From the NCBI RefSeq assembly GCF_001682855.1, contig NZ_MAQW01000002.1:87190-151189 (forward strand): a DNA stretch of 64,000 bases. Reading direction: 5' to 3'. A model generated the notes under the pieces. The model was not told the DNA's origin. It made no database searches and was given only the letters and a program-made list of their open reading frames with translations. The DNA is from Bacillus sp. FJAT-27264. Lineage in GTDB: Bacteria > Bacillota > Bacilli > Paenibacillales > Paenibacillaceae. Positions 42,943-53,851 of the stretch are shown piece after piece; the first letter of the stretch is position 1; each line of letters begins with the position of its first letter. A program made the position numbers and the translations under genes.

Positions 42943-44775
42943 TTACTCCACCGTAACACTCTTCGCCAAATTCCGTGGTTTATCCACATCGTGGCCCAGA
43001 GCCAGAGATGCGTAGTAAGCCAGCAATTGCAGGGATACTACGGACAGAGCAGGTGTCAGCAGCGGCAGGGTCTGTGGAATAACAAACGCCTGGTCAACAG
43101 ACTTAAGCAGGTCGGTGACATGCTCTTGGTGGGTGATCGCCATCACGTCTGCGCCGCGGGCTTTCACTTCCTTGATGTTGCTAACTGTCTTCTCCAGAAC
43201 GCTCTCTTGGGTAGCCAGAGCGATAACTGGAACACCATCTTCGATCAGTGCCAGGGTACCATGTTTCAATTCACCTGCAGCGTAAGCTTCAGAATGAATG
43301 TAGGAGATCTCTTTCAGCTTCAGCGAGCCTTCTTGAGCGACTGCGTAATCTACGCCGCGGCCGATGAAGAAGAGGTGCTTGTGCTCGGAGATTTGCTCCG
43401 CATAGTTCTTGATGGCTTCTTTTTGAGCCAGAATTTCTTCTACTTGCTCCGGCAAGGAATCCATTGCTGCCAGGATTTCTTTCACCTGTGCTTCGGACTG
43501 TGTACCGCGAACTTCTGCCAAGTATAGACCCAGCAACGTGAATGCGATCAGCTGCGAAGTGTAAGCTTTGGTAGAAGCAACTGCGATTTCCGGTCCAGCC
43601 AGGGTAACTAGTACACTGTCTGCTTCACGGGCGATGGAGCTGCCCACCACGTTGGTAATAGCCAGTACATGCGCACCATTCGCATGGCCTTCACGTAGAG
43701 CTGCCAAGGTATCAGCAGTCTCACCAGATTGGCTGACTACGATAACCAGCGTTTCTGGGCTTACGATCGGCGCACGGTAGCGATATTCCGAAGCGATATC
43801 ATTTTCTACTGGAATGCGCACCAGAGTTTCAATCAGGTTACGCCCAACGAGACCCGCATTGTAGGCGGTACCGCAAGCGACGATTTGAATGTTACGAATG
43901 TTCTTGATTTGTTCTTCAGTCAAGTTCAGCTCAGGCAGAATCACTTTGGTGCCTTCTGCGTTGATGCGACCGCGCATAGTGTCACGGTAAGCTTTAGGCT
44001 GCTCGTGAATTTCTTTCAGCATGAAATGCTCAAATCCGCCTTTTTCTGCGGTTACAGCATCCCAATCGACAGTAATCATTTCCCGAGAAATAAAGTTACC
44101 TTCAATCGTCATCAATTCGACAGCATCCCGTGTCAATACAGCCATTTCGCCGTCGTTCAAAATATATACGTTACGAGTGTATTCCAGCAGTGCCGGAATG
44201 TCAGACCCGATAAAGTTTTCGCCTTCTCCAAGACCAATAATGAGCGGGCTGGCTTGACGCACAGCAACCAATTTATCCGGTTCATACTCTGTCAGAACTC
44301 CCAGTGCAAAAGCACCGCGCATATAGGTAATCGCTTTTTGTACAGCCTTCACGATATCCCCGTTATACTCGCGGGCAATCAGGTGGGAAATAACTTCTGT
44401 ATCTGTCTCGGAAGTGAACTGGGCGCCTCCGGCGATCAGCTCTTCTTTCAGATCCAGGTAGTTCTCAACAATCCCGTTGTGCACTACGGAGAATTTGTGG
44501 CTATTGTCCGTGTGTGGGTGGGAATTCTCGTCGGAAGGTTTACCGTGAGTTGCCCAGCGAGTGTGGCCGATGCCAGCACTTCCTGCCAGTGGGCTGGTTT
44601 CCAGCTTGGATTGCAAGTTCGCCAAACGGCCTTTTGCCTTAACTACTTGCAGACCTTCCTGAGTGAACACAGCGATTCCAGCGGAATCATATCCACGATA
44701 CTCCAGCTTCTTCAAACCCTCGACCAAGATTCCTTGCGAATTCTGATTACCAATATATCCTACAATACCACACAT
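42943..44775 (-). CDS. glmS: Glutamine-fructose-6-phosphate aminotransferase
   Basis: 610 residues from the ATG after GGAGGAAAATATA. It makes glucosamine-6-phosphate for cell-wall synthesis. Residue 2 is the catalytic Cys (MCGIVGYIGN); GHTRWATHG and a tandem SIS domain (VSQSGETADT, STKAYTSQ) follow, ending KSVTVE. A ribozyme in the leader controls it. Its 3' end is the expected TnsD-binding target for Tn7-type elements, and one has inserted 25 bases downstream. Confidence 0.98.
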   Translation of the reverse strand: MCGIVGYIGNQNSQGILVEGLKKLEYRGYDSAGIAVFTQEGLQVVKAKGRLANLQSKLETSPLAGSAGIGHTRWATHGKPSDENSHPHTDNSHKFSVVHNGIVENYLDLKEELIAGGAQFTSETDTEVISHLIAREYNGDIVKAVQKAITYMRGAFALGVLTEYEPDKLVAVRQASPLIIGLGEGENFIGSDIPALLEYTRNVYILNDGEMAVLTRDAVELMTIEGNFISREMITVDWDAVTAEKGGFEHFMLKEIHEQPKAYRDTMRGRINAEGTKVILPELNLTEEQIKNIRNIQIVACGTAYNAGLVGRNLIETLVRIPVENDIASEYRYRAPIVSPETLVIVVSQSGETADTLAALREGHANGAHVLAITNVVGSSIAREADSVLVTLAGPEIAVASTKAYTSQLIAFTLLGLYLAEVRGTQSEAQVKEILAAMDSLPEQVEEILAQKEAIKNYAEQISEHKHLFFIGRGVDYAVAQEGSLKLKEISYIHSEAYAAGELKHGTLALIEDGVPVIALATQESVLEKTVSNIKEVKARGADVMAITHQEHVTDLLKSVDQAFVIPQTLPLLTPALSVVSLQLLAYYASLALGHDVDKPRNLAKSVTVE

Positions 44776-44999
44776 TATATTTTCCTCCGTCCAAGTTATC
44801 GTAATGTGGGCGGCAATAGGAAAGAAACGTGCCATGCGGCATGTTGATGAGAGTTAGCCAATATTCTGTTGTAATTCAGACGCAACAAAATAAACTTTCA
44901 CTACTTCACAAAATCATGAAATGTACAGCTTTCCCCTCTGCCGTGGCAGAACTATAGTGTTTCCCTCTTCTTGCGCACACCCATGAATTATTAATTTTA

Positions 45000-45196
45000 T
45001 GCACCCATGAAAGCGTTGTGTGTAAGGTCGCCCTTGCATTTTCCGCTTACATTTACGGCTCTGGTGCATCACCGGGAGGTCCCCGCCGAACATTTCGAAC
45101 ACCTCCACCTCGTCAGCTTACGTCTGCCGTGATCCGTTCAAGCTAATTAATCCTCAGCTTTCCCTTCTCCCCCGCGCAAGACCAAGCTCTGGCGCT
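45000..45196 (-). ncRNA. glmS ribozyme/riboswitch
   Basis: On the minus strand the leader carries AGCGCCAGAGCT with the self-cleavage site between A (45196) and G (45195), then GACGAGGTGGAGG, TCGAAATGTTCGGCGGG and GACCTCCCGG, the conserved core of the glmS ribozyme, and later AAGGGCGACCTTAC. Glucosamine-6-phosphate binding triggers cleavage and lowers glmS expression. The 3' boundary is approximate. It ends about 225 bases before the glmS start. Confidence 0.93.
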
Positions 45197-45255
45197 TGTT
45201 ATTGCTGATACCTCACGATCCTCGCTTTCCTTCTTGAATGAATGACACTTTATCT

Positions 45256-45284
45256 ATTATATGCACCTTGTCGTACTTTGGCAA
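45256..45284 (-). promoter_or_regulatory. glmS promoter
   Basis: Minus strand TTGCCA (45279-45284), 17-base spacer, TATAAT (45256-45261), about 55 bases before the ribozyme cleavage site. Confidence 0.78.
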
Positions 45285-45401
45285 TGCTGCTGACAATGTT
45301 TTCTTTCTGAAACAATGACATCTTAATTTGAAAAATAATTGCAGAACGTTAAACCGGTGCAGCGGTTCGCCCACCGGTTCACCGTTCATTACGCTTATTA
45401 A

Positions 45402-46742
45402 TTACACCAGTTCACGTTGAACAACTTCTACAATCTGTCCTACATACCGATCCAGCTCATCCTTGTCCGGACCTTCTGCCATTACGCGGATGAGTGGTTC
45501 TGTACCCGATGGACGGACAAGCACACGGCCGTTGCTGCCCAGCTTGGCCTCAACTTCACCAATAGCCGCTTCAATCGCCGGATTATCCGGATAGTTGGTC
45601 TTATCCTGCACACGCACATTCACAAGCACCTGCGGATATTTGGTCATCATGGATTTCAATTGGCTCAGCTTCTGACCCGAAGCCTTCAATGTATCCACCA
45701 ATTGGATCGCTGTGAGAATACCGTCACCAGTTGTATTGTAGTCCAGGAAAATCACATGGCCGGACTGTTCGCCGCCCAGATTGAATCCTCCCCGGCGCAT
45801 TTCTTCCATCACGTAACGGTCGCCTACAGCGGTTTTGGCTGTGTTCAGGGACAATTGCTCAGTCGCCTTATAGAAACCAATGTTACTCATCACTGTGGAC
45901 ACGATAGTGCCATCTTTAAGCTTGCCTGCACGGTTCATCGCATCGCCGCAAATACACAGAATGAAGTCACCGTCTACTTCGTCACCTGTATTATCAATGG
46001 CAATCAGGCGGTCAGCATCTCCGTCAAAAGCAAGTCCCAAATCCGCACCATGCTTCAGCACTTCATCACGCAATTTCTCCGGATGGGTGGAACCGTATCC
46101 GTCATTGATATTCAGCCCGTCCGGCTCTGCTCCGATAGCGATAACTTCAGCGCCCAGCTCGCGGAACAATCTTGGAGCCAGCTCGTATGCCGCGCCATGT
46201 GCGCAGTCCAGCACAATTTTGATGCCTTTGAAATCCTGGGAAATGGTTGTTTTCAAGTATTCCAAATAAAGATATTTGGAATCATGGTCGATAGTCACTT
46301 TACCTAGACCGGAGCCTACAGGGCGCGGCAGCTCGTCTTTTTCCGCATCCATCAATTCTTCAATCTGCAGCTCAGTCTCATCTGTAAGCTTGAAGCCGTC
46401 GCCGCCAAAAAACTTGATACCGTTATCCTCTACCGGGTTGTGTGAAGCAGAGATCATAACCCCTGCGTCAGCCTTGAGCAGACGCGTAATATACGCTACC
46501 GCCGGTGTGCTAACTACACCCAACCGGATGACTTCCGCCCCAATGGATAGCATACCTGCTACCAGTGCTGATTCCAGCATAGGACCGGAAATACGTGTAT
46601 CCATTCCAATAACAACCTTCGGTTTCTCCACATTTCCTGTCAGTACATATCCACCGCAGCGGCCAATGCTATAAGCCATTTCTGCTGTCAACTCGCGGTT
46701 CGCTACACCGCGAACACCGTCAGTTCCAAAATACTTCCCCAT
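45402..46742 (-). CDS. glmM: Phosphoglucosamine mutase
   Basis: 446 residues. Converts glucosamine-6-phosphate to glucosamine-1-phosphate. Motifs: [15 protein letters not shown], the phosphoserine loop [13 protein letters not shown], the metal loop [13 protein letters not shown] and [12 protein letters not shown]. It follows cdaR and precedes glmS, the conserved cdaA-cdaR-glmM-glmS order linking c-di-AMP and wall precursor synthesis. Confidence 0.98.
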   Translation of the reverse strand: MGKYFGTDGVRGVANRELTAEMAYSIGRCGGYVLTGNVEKPKVVIGMDTRISGPMLESALVAGMLSIGAEVIRLGVVSTPAVAYITRLLKADAGVMISASHNPVEDNGIKFFGGDGFKLTDETELQIEELMDAEKDELPRPVGSGLGKVTIDHDSKYLYLEYLKTTISQDFKGIKIVLDCAHGAAYELAPRLFRELGAEVIAIGAEPDGLNINDGYGSTHPEKLRDEVLKHGADLGLAFDGDADRLIAIDNTGDEVDGDFILCICGDAMNRAGKLKDGTIVSTVMSNIGFYKATEQLSLNTAKTAVGDRYVMEEMRRGGFNLGGEQSGHVIFLDYNTTGDGILTAIQLVDTLKASGQKLSQLKSMMTKYPQVLVNVRVQDKTNYPDNPAIEAAIGEVEAKLGSNGRVLVRPSGTEPLIRVMAEGPDKDELDRYVGQIVEVVQRELV

Positions 46743-46851
46743 GTCTTTTCTCCTTTGATTATGCTGCTATAGCTTAATGTATAATGTATGCTTAAACTGT
46801 CTTGCGGTGTCATCAAGAAACACCTGTATAGACATCTTGTTCCCATAAAAG

Positions 46852-48339
46852 TTAGGTTCCGCCTGTACCCGTAACCTCTCCATTGCTCCCGGTACCTGCG
46901 TTTCCGTTAGTTGAACCACTATTTTCAGAATGCTGTTCTGTAGGAGTCGGCGTCGGCGTTCCAGCTGGATCTCCACTATGTGCCGGTTGGTCCACCGGGT
47001 CCTTGCCCTCCCCTATAACTGGCTCAGCACTTGGCTCAGGCGTATTCGGGGCTCCCCCTGTGCTCGAATTCTGTGAAGGCTCTGTGGACACTTCTGGTGT
47101 CGAGGAGTCCTGCAACTGTACAGTCGCCTTAAGCTGCTGACCTGCCGGTTGCTTTAGGGCAATGAACTTGGGCAGAGAGACCTGAAGGGTGACATCATGC
47201 GTGCCTGCTGTTAAATTGCTTACGTCAGCAACAACGCTGATCTTGTCCACATTCAGCTGATTCAGTAGATCGGGTGCCCCCGATACTGTTAGCGAAAGGG
47301 TCTGATCAGCGGGATCTGTTATGATCGCTTTCAACCCAGCAGGCGCGCCTTCCAGCTTAATGGGTACCCCTTCAAGGGTGCGCTCCGCATTCTCAGAGGT
47401 CGTCACTGTCACATTGACCTTGCCCGGCTCGATTTTATCGATGCCAGTTGGTGGTACCAGCTCCACTTTGAGCTGCTCTGTGCCGGCCGATTTAATCTGG
47501 CTAAGATTGACGGTCGCCTCGTAGGCTGTCAATGTTGCCAACGCTTCTTTCTGACCATATACAGTTACCGAAGTCTGATCCGCTTTCACCTGGGACAACA
47601 CCAATGAATCAGGCAGTTGGCCGGTATAGCCGATCTCCAGCGGCACGCTTTTAAACGGCAGGGTGATTGGAATTTCTACCGAGACGTAGGCTGGCTTAAT
47701 CACCGCATCTTTAATTTCATTTCCATTGCTGTCATAGGCGAACAGCTTCATTCGCTTCTCCTTGAAGGTCTCACTATCACTGTCAAGCTCAACGGTCCCC
47801 TGCACCTTAGCAACCTTGCTCAGCTCACTGGCGGCGAGAGTGACCTCTGCTTCCCCTGTTGGCTGAATCACCGGTGTGCCGAGTTGATAGCCCTGAGCGG
47901 GCGTTCCTTTGGTTAATAGGGTAATTGGAAAAGCCTTCGTATTGCGCAGCTCCACATGCACATTCACTTCATCCGGCGTCAAGGACTCTAGGGTCACACC
48001 ATTGGGAAGGGAATAGGACAACGGGAGTCTGTTATTTCCCGGCTTCACCTTGCTAAGATCAACGGTCACCTTATAAGAATCGGAGAACTTATAAATCAGA
48101 TCCGATTTCTTCCCCCGGACCTCCATTCTCACACTATCGACATCCAAAGGTTCCATCACATATTTATCCTCGTCAAAACCTGTCATTTCGATCTTCACAT
48201 TCTCAATAGTCTTCGTTTCCATACGCGGGGTCGTCTGGGAGACGGGAGCCGTATCGGCATGAACCATAGCCCACAGGATGATCCCGAGCGCCAGTGCCAG
48301 AATCTTGTTGAAGTTATTGTTGTTCATCCATTTATTCAT
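46852..48339 (-). CDS. cdaR: CdaA regulator with YbbR repeats
   Basis: 495 residues. One N-terminal helix (ILALALGIILWAMVHAD) anchors about four extracytoplasmic YbbR repeats (e.g. VKPGNNRLPLSYSLPNGVTL, VKVNVTVTTSENAERTLEGV). The C-terminus is a Pro/Thr/Gly-rich low-complexity tail from about 415. CdaR binds and modulates the diadenylate cyclase CdaA and influences GlmM. It overlaps cdaA by 8 bases. The long disordered tail is longer than in Bacillus subtilis. Confidence 0.95.
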   Translation of the reverse strand: MNKWMNNNNFNKILALALGIILWAMVHADTAPVSQTTPRMETKTIENVKIEMTGFDEDKYVMEPLDVDSVRMEVRGKKSDLIYKFSDSYKVTVDLSKVKPGNNRLPLSYSLPNGVTLESLTPDEVNVHVELRNTKAFPITLLTKGTPAQGYQLGTPVIQPTGEAEVTLAASELSKVAKVQGTVELDSDSETFKEKRMKLFAYDSNGNEIKDAVIKPAYVSVEIPITLPFKSVPLEIGYTGQLPDSLVLSQVKADQTSVTVYGQKEALATLTAYEATVNLSQIKSAGTEQLKVELVPPTGIDKIEPGKVNVTVTTSENAERTLEGVPIKLEGAPAGLKAIITDPADQTLSLTVSGAPDLLNQLNVDKISVVADVSNLTAGTHDVTLQVSLPKFIALKQPAGQQLKATVQLQDSSTPEVSTEPSQNSSTGGAPNTPEPSAEPVIGEGKDPVDQPAHSGDPAGTPTPTPTEQHSENSGSTNGNAGTGSNGEVTGTGGT

Positions 48340-49162
48340 CACGCTTGTCCCCCTTCCGTTTCCAGAAAGCAGAACCCTTCTCCTTAAGCGGAGAACTAGC
48401 GCTTAATTCTTGATACAGCTTGGAAATTAGCGATTCTTCCTTGATATCCCTCACAATCTGACCATTGATCGCCAGAGAAATCTGTCCCGTCTCTTCCGAC
48501 ACTACAACCGACACAGAATCTGCCACTTCACTGATTCCGATTGCAGCCCGATGGCGCGTACCCAGCTCTTTGCTGATAAACGGATTCTCGGACAATGGCA
48601 AGTAACAGGCAGCAGCCGCAATCTGATTCCCCTGCATAATGAGCGCCCCATCATGCAGTGGAGTATTGGGAATGAAAATATTGATCAGCAGCTCGGAGCT
48701 GACGGCCGATCGCATAGCTATGCCCGATTCCGTGTACTCGTTAAGCCCCGTGGCTCGTTCGAACACGATTAATGCCCCTATTTTTCTATGGGATAGATAG
48801 TTCACAGCTTTAATGACTTCGCCGACCAGCTTGCCGACTTCCTCATCACTCTCCGCACCACGTCCGAAAAACTTCCCTCGTCCAAGCTGCTCTAGACCAC
48901 GCCTCAGCTCCGGCTGGAAAATAATGAAGATGGCAAACACCCCAAATGTATAAATCTGATTCATCAGCCATTTCAGCGTATATAAATCAAGGATCGTGGC
49001 GAATGCCCATATGAGCACTAGCACCAGAATTCCTTTTAACAACTGAACCGCCCGTGTACCCCGGACCATATTCAGCACTTTGTAGATGATATAGCTGACA
49101 ATCAGAACATCTATAATATCTTTAAAGGACTCTTTCCAGGTAAGGTCCATGAAATAACTCAT
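48332..49162 (-). CDS. cdaA: Diadenylate cyclase CdaA
   Basis: 276 residues. Three N-terminal helices are followed by the DAC domain with NTPLHDGALIM (DGA motif) and LGTRHRAAIG (RHR motif). It makes c-di-AMP from two ATP. GGGGG lies 8 bases before the ATG. It is encoded between the sigW/rsiW pair and cdaR-glmM-glmS as in many Firmicutes. Confidence 0.97.
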   Translation of the reverse strand: MSYFMDLTWKESFKDIIDVLIVSYIIYKVLNMVRGTRAVQLLKGILVLVLIWAFATILDLYTLKWLMNQIYTFGVFAIFIIFQPELRRGLEQLGRGKFFGRGAESDEEVGKLVGEVIKAVNYLSHRKIGALIVFERATGLNEYTESGIAMRSAVSSELLINIFIPNTPLHDGALIMQGNQIAAAACYLPLSENPFISKELGTRHRAAIGISEVADSVSVVVSEETGQISLAINGQIVRDIKEESLISKLYQELSASSPLKEKGSAFWKRKGDKRDE

Positions 49163-49307
49163 TACTCAAACCCCCATCAATTCAAATTAGCTGGGTTTAT
49201 TTATGTAAATGGCTAACAGTGCCATAATATATCTAGGTTATAACGTTCACGCCCAGGTTGCAAGTTTAGCTCCCCTCACAAATTAAGGATACGACAAAAA
49301 GGCAACA

Positions 49308-49343
49308 AAAAAGCGCCGTCTTTCCGGAAAAAGAGGCGCAAAG
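49308..49343 (-). terminator. Terminator after rsiW
   Basis: Minus strand GCGCC...GGCGC stem with a TTTTTCCGGAAA inner helix, then six T. It separates sigW-rsiW from cdaA. Confidence 0.75.
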
Positions 49344-49367
49344 GATATGCCTGCAAGGGACCACTGC

Positions 49368-49982
49368 TTAACGGTAGGCAACTTCTGAGAACATGTTCGT
49401 GACTTTATACCAGATCCAGCCTACCGCTTGGTCTATGCTTTTGACTTGACCGGAAATATGGGCTGTTGAAGCCTGATACAGAGAGCCGTCGATGACCGTT
49501 ACATTGCCGTTAACTTCCCCGTACACCTGGGTTTTGCCATTCTCCACCGTAAGATCCCCGGTAATGATTTTGCCGGAAGGTACAATAACTGTATCTCCCT
49601 GGATAACAACCTGATCCAGGTTGGTGCCCCGAACCACCAGTTGTCTATCCTGATTCCAAAAAGAAACAGAGCTCATCAACATCACCAAAATAAAGATCGA
49701 TGCCGCCGTAAGGGCGGGATGTCTCTTGATCCAGGTAATAAACCGTTTCTCCTTCTTGGATTTCGGTAAAGAATTCATTATCCGGCCTACAAGATCTTCC
49801 GACGCGACAGGACTTTGGTGCATCAGGGAAAACATCAACATATCGGTCTGTTCCAATTCATTGAACTTCGCACGGCATTCCGGGCAGGATAGAAGATGCT
49901 CCTTCAATTCCCTCTGCTGCTGTTCGGGCAAGTCGTCATCCAAGTAATCATGCATCATAGAGACGGCCAGTTTGCATTCCAT
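49368..49982 (-). CDS. rsiW: Anti-sigma-W factor RsiW-like
   Basis: 204 residues. The N-terminal zinc-finger anti-sigma motif is HLLSCPECRAKF with an upstream His/Cys (MECKL...). One membrane helix (AASIFILVMLMSSVSFW) follows, then an outer domain with beta-helix-like repeats (VVIQGDTVIVPSGKIITGDL). It holds SigW inactive until cleaved by site-1/site-2 proteases. It directly follows sigW. Confidence 0.93.
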   Translation of the reverse strand: MECKLAVSMMHDYLDDDLPEQQQRELKEHLLSCPECRAKFNELEQTDMLMFSLMHQSPVASEDLVGRIMNSLPKSKKEKRFITWIKRHPALTAASIFILVMLMSSVSFWNQDRQLVVRGTNLDQVVIQGDTVIVPSGKIITGDLTVENGKTQVYGEVNGNVTVIDGSLYQASTAHISGQVKSIDQAVGWIWYKVTNMFSEVAYR

Positions 49983-50103
49983 AGGAGCCAATCCTTTCGT
50001 GAGTGCTATTTAATTTTTCCAAGACACAGGGTCGGGTCATAAGACTTGCTCATCATACATACGTCCCTGATCTGAAGATGTTTCATAATTTCTCTGGTTA
50101 TTT

Positions 50104-50670
50104 TTACATTTTAGGGCCTAATTTTTTACGTAAAAATTCACGTCCACGGTGCACACGGGTCTTAATCGTAGTCACTGGCATATCCAGTACATCGCTAATC
50201 TCCTGAAGTGACAGGTCCTGCAGATATCTTAGGATCATCACGGATCTGTACTTCACAGGCAGGCTGTCAATCGCCTCATAGATGGTCCTCTGTGTCTCAG
50301 AGAGCAACAGTTCCGTCTCCGGTGTCACATTATCGCTTGGGATCATGGAATAGCCGTCAATGCCATCCTGATCGTTCATCTCCGCATCCAGCGAATAGGT
50401 CGGTTTGCGCTTGCGCAGCCGATCTATACAGAGGTTCGTGCCGATCCGGTAGATCCATGTCGAGAATTTCTGTTTGTCATCATACCGATCGAGATTTCTG
50501 TAGACACGCAAAAACGTCTCCTGAACAATATCCTCCGCCTCATGGCGGTTGTTCAGCATCCGATACGCCAAATGATATATTTTGTCTTTATATAGTTCCA
50601 CAAGCTCGGCAAATGCCCTTTGGTCGCCCTTCAGGGCGAGCTTTGTCAATCTGCCTTCCAAATTCTCCAC
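50104..50670 (-). CDS. sigW: ECF sigma factor SigW
   Basis: 188 residues. Region 2 includes YHLAYRMLNNRHEAEDIVQETFLRVYRNL and region 4 YRSVMILRYLQDLSLQEISDVL, MPVTTIKTRVHRGREFLRKKLG. SigW directs the envelope-stress and antimicrobial-peptide response. It is followed by its anti-sigma factor and the cda-glm operon. I did not find a convincing autoregulatory -35/-10 pair upstream. Confidence 0.95.
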   Translation of the reverse strand: MENLEGRLTKLALKGDQRAFAELVELYKDKIYHLAYRMLNNRHEAEDIVQETFLRVYRNLDRYDDKQKFSTWIYRIGTNLCIDRLRKRKPTYSLDAEMNDQDGIDGYSMIPSDNVTPETELLLSETQRTIYEAIDSLPVKYRSVMILRYLQDLSLQEISDVLDMPVTTIKTRVHRGREFLRKKLGPKM

Positions 50671-50779
50671 CTGTCAACTCCCCCAGACTTGCCGCCCTTG
50701 GCATTCCAAATGACTGAATATCCACGGTACAAGCATTTAAATCGTAATTCAAGTTTGTGTAAAAATCAAGGATTGAAAA

Positions 50780-50817
50780 CAAAAAAGCCGTTCGCCCAGG
50801 CAAAGGGCGAACGGCTT
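50780..50817 (-). terminator. Terminator after ppc
   Basis: Perfect 13-base arms AAGCCGTTCGCCC / GGGCGAACGGCTT with a seven-base loop, then T6 on the minus strand. Confidence 0.92.
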
Positions 50818-50856
50818 GGTATCCATCGTAAAAGCAAAATATAACGTGTTAATTCA

Positions 50857-53649
50857 TCAGCCAGTATTCCGAAGTCCGGCAGCGACGCCGTTGATGGTCA
50901 GTAGCACCTCGCGCAACAACTCAGCGTCATCCCCATCCTGATCGCGCAGCTCTCTCAGCTCGGACAACAACTGTACCTGCAGGTAGCTAAGCGGATCGAC
51001 ATACGGATTCCGCAAGCGGATCGACTCCTGAATAACCGGAACGTTATCCAGAATATCCTGCTGACCTGTAATTTTCAGGATCAGCTCCGAGGTCAGCTTG
51101 AATTCCGCATCAATCTGACCAAAGATGCGCTGACGAGCCTCTTCATTTTTACCCATGCCGGCATATTCCTTCGCAATAACGAGATCCGCCTTGGAAATGG
51201 CCATTTGCAGCGTGTCGATCAGTGTTGTGAAGAACGAGAATTTCTCATACATCGTTTTCAGGATGCTAAGGTTCTCCTCTTTACCGTCATAGAAGCTTTG
51301 CAGACCTGTTCCGGCAGCGTACCAGGCTGGAAGCAGATAACGGCTCTGCGTCCAGGCGAACACCCAAGGGATGGCCCGCAAATCTTCAAACCGGTCGCTG
51401 TTCTTGCGCTTGGAAGGGCGGGAACCAATATTTAGCTCGCCCACCTCAGGCAGTGGAGTCGACTCTTTGAAGAACGTCAGGAAGTCTGGATCACGGAAGA
51501 TCAGGTCCTGATATTTGTTCAGGGAGACTTCCGAAATTTGCTTCACAATCTCTTCCCACTTAGACTCGTCCAGATCGGTTTGCGGCATTCTGGCATTAAC
51601 TGCAGCCGTTACCAGCGCCGAAGTGGCTTGCTCCAGACTGCGGTAAGCAATCCCCTTCATCGAGTAACGTGATGAAATCACTTCACCCTGCTCTGTAATC
51701 TTGATACCACCGCCGATTGTAGAGGCCGGTTGGGCCAAGATACTGCGGTTCAGTGGCATGCCTCCGCGACCAAGCGCGCCCCCGCGGCCATGGAAGAACT
51801 TCAGCTTGATGCCGAATTTATCAGCAGTAGCTGTGATTTCATTCAGGGCCACTCGCAGTTCCCAGTTCGCAGTAACCACACCGCCGTCTTTGTTGCTGTC
51901 CGAATAACCCAGCATAATTTCTTGCATATCGTTCATCGCCAGTACCGCTTGACGGTATACAGGCAGATTGAATAATGTCTCCATGATTTGTGGTGCTTCA
52001 TGCAGATCATCAATGGTCTCGAAGAGTGGTACAGCCTGGAGGGTGCATACAACTGTGCCGTCGTTGTCTTTACGGAACAAGCCCACTTCCTTGGCGAAGA
52101 CCATCACCTCAAGAATATCACTTGCTGCCTGTGACATACTAATGAGATAGCTGGTGATGCATTTCTTGCCATATTCATCCTGTGCTTTGAAGATTGTCCG
52201 GTAAACTTCCAGACATTCTTCTGTGTTCTCACTGTAGTTCTGGTATGGAGAGGTCAACGGACGCGGATCATTGAGCAAACCTTCGAGAAGAGCGATCTTC
52301 TCTTCTTCTGGTAACTTGGAGTAATCCGGTGTGATGTTCATCTTCTCCAGAATCTCAGTCATCGCATTCTCATGCTCCTGACTATGCTGGCGAACATCCA
52401 GTGTAGCTGTATGGAATCCGAAAAGTTCTACTTGGCGGATCAGTTTCTTAATATAGGTATCGGCTACATAATCGGCATAGTGATGCCGTAGACTGCGGTC
52501 GATGACGTTTAGGTCATGGATGAACGCCTCAGGTGAGGTATAACGCTCAGGCGTGCCTTTTTTCTCATCGTCGAGCACATTCTGTGTCTTAGAGATCATA
52601 TAGCTTAGCTTGATCCGGTAAGGCTCGTTATCATTGCGCCAAGCATCGCCCCGGTGCAAGTTGATAATTTCCCGATCCTCTTCAATGGAATCCAGCAGCT
52701 CCTGTGTCACGTCCACAATACTGGTACTGAAGCTAAGATACTTCATCAGTTCCCGCATAATCCGTTGGTATTCCCGGATAGCCAGCTTGCGCTGCATTTG
52801 TAGCGTCTGCAGGGTCACGGAAGCCTTGACGGAAGGGTTACCATCACGGTCGCCACCGATCCAGGAGCCAAAACGCAGGTACGTAGGCACATGCCAGTTC
52901 TGACCCGGATAATATTTACTTAGACATCGTTCAAGTTCTTCATATACATCCGGCAAGACATGGAAAATGGTCTCATGGAAATAGTACATTCCATTACGAA
53001 CTTCATCCAATACTGTAGGCTTGCGGTCACGTAGTTCATCCGTCTGCCACAGCGTAATGACTTCATTCAGCAGCTTCTCACGAAGCTGTTCCCGCTCCCG
53101 GAAGGTTAGGGTAGGATTATCAAGGTACATAACATCGTCGGCTATCCGTTTATGAATATCGAGAATGGCCCGGCGCATTGCTTCCGTCGGGTGGGCTGTA
53201 ATGACCAGCTCCAGAGACAGGCCTTGTATAATCTCCCGGACCTCTTCATGTGAGAAATCACGTTCTCGAAGTCCTTGAATCGCACTTTCTATAGAACCAG
53301 GCTGTACAGTTTCACCGGCTGACCGCTCATAATCACGTTTGCGGCGAATCCGATGATTCTGTTCGGCAATATTCACCAATTGAAAATAAATGGCGAATGC
53401 CCGTATAACCTGATGACGATTCTCCGAATCCAGAGAATTAATTAACTCCTTAAATTCACTGTGCAGTTCTGGCAAATACAATGAGCGCAAAGATTTACTG
53501 GTCTCGCGGATTTTCTCCACGATTTCCAAAAGTTCGTTGCCGCCTTGGTGAACCAAGACCTCGCCCAAAATGTTCCCCAGGAACCGTACGTCCCGCCGCA
53601 GCAAATTGTTCGAGTTGCTCTTGCTAACGGTAGTCGTAAGTTCGGTCAT
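50857..53649 (-). CDS. ppc: Phosphoenolpyruvate carboxylase
   Basis: 930 residues, full length. It adds bicarbonate to phosphoenolpyruvate to give oxaloacetate. Motifs: ELVITAHPTEAMRR with the catalytic His, the glycine-rich FFHGRGGALGRGG, MLGYSDSNKDGG and the C-terminal RNTG. No operon partner. A strong terminator follows. Confidence 0.98.
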   Translation of the reverse strand: MTELTTTVSKSNSNNLLRRDVRFLGNILGEVLVHQGGNELLEIVEKIRETSKSLRSLYLPELHSEFKELINSLDSENRHQVIRAFAIYFQLVNIAEQNHRIRRKRDYERSAGETVQPGSIESAIQGLRERDFSHEEVREIIQGLSLELVITAHPTEAMRRAILDIHKRIADDVMYLDNPTLTFREREQLREKLLNEVITLWQTDELRDRKPTVLDEVRNGMYYFHETIFHVLPDVYEELERCLSKYYPGQNWHVPTYLRFGSWIGGDRDGNPSVKASVTLQTLQMQRKLAIREYQRIMRELMKYLSFSTSIVDVTQELLDSIEEDREIINLHRGDAWRNDNEPYRIKLSYMISKTQNVLDDEKKGTPERYTSPEAFIHDLNVIDRSLRHHYADYVADTYIKKLIRQVELFGFHTATLDVRQHSQEHENAMTEILEKMNITPDYSKLPEEEKIALLEGLLNDPRPLTSPYQNYSENTEECLEVYRTIFKAQDEYGKKCITSYLISMSQAASDILEVMVFAKEVGLFRKDNDGTVVCTLQAVPLFETIDDLHEAPQIMETLFNLPVYRQAVLAMNDMQEIMLGYSDSNKDGGVVTANWELRVALNEITATADKFGIKLKFFHGRGGALGRGGMPLNRSILAQPASTIGGGIKITEQGEVISSRYSMKGIAYRSLEQATSALVTAAVNARMPQTDLDESKWEEIVKQISEVSLNKYQDLIFRDPDFLTFFKESTPLPEVGELNIGSRPSKRKNSDRFEDLRAIPWVFAWTQSRYLLPAWYAAGTGLQSFYDGKEENLSILKTMYEKFSFFTTLIDTLQMAISKADLVIAKEYAGMGKNEEARQRIFGQIDAEFKLTSELILKITGQQDILDNVPVIQESIRLRNPYVDPLSYLQVQLLSELRELRDQDGDDAELLREVLLTINGVAAGLRNTG

Positions 53650-53851
53650 GCTGCTCCCCCCATCCTCTCACGGATCAATGTCTTTAGCATTGTCTCTTTG
53701 AAGCTTTCCTCATATCATACAATAAAACCGCCCGGAAATCTTCATCTTTATTACGCGGTAAAGCGATACAGTAATTTTGATTATACACGAATTTCTCCAT
53801 TATTACAGTCATTTCATCATAATGTATTTCTACATATTATACCGGATATCG

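Noticed and set aside
45417..46307. Long plus-strand frames opposite glmM, glmS, arsA and ppc
   Set aside because: They mirror strongly conserved minus-strand genes and have no ribosome sites or family likeness.
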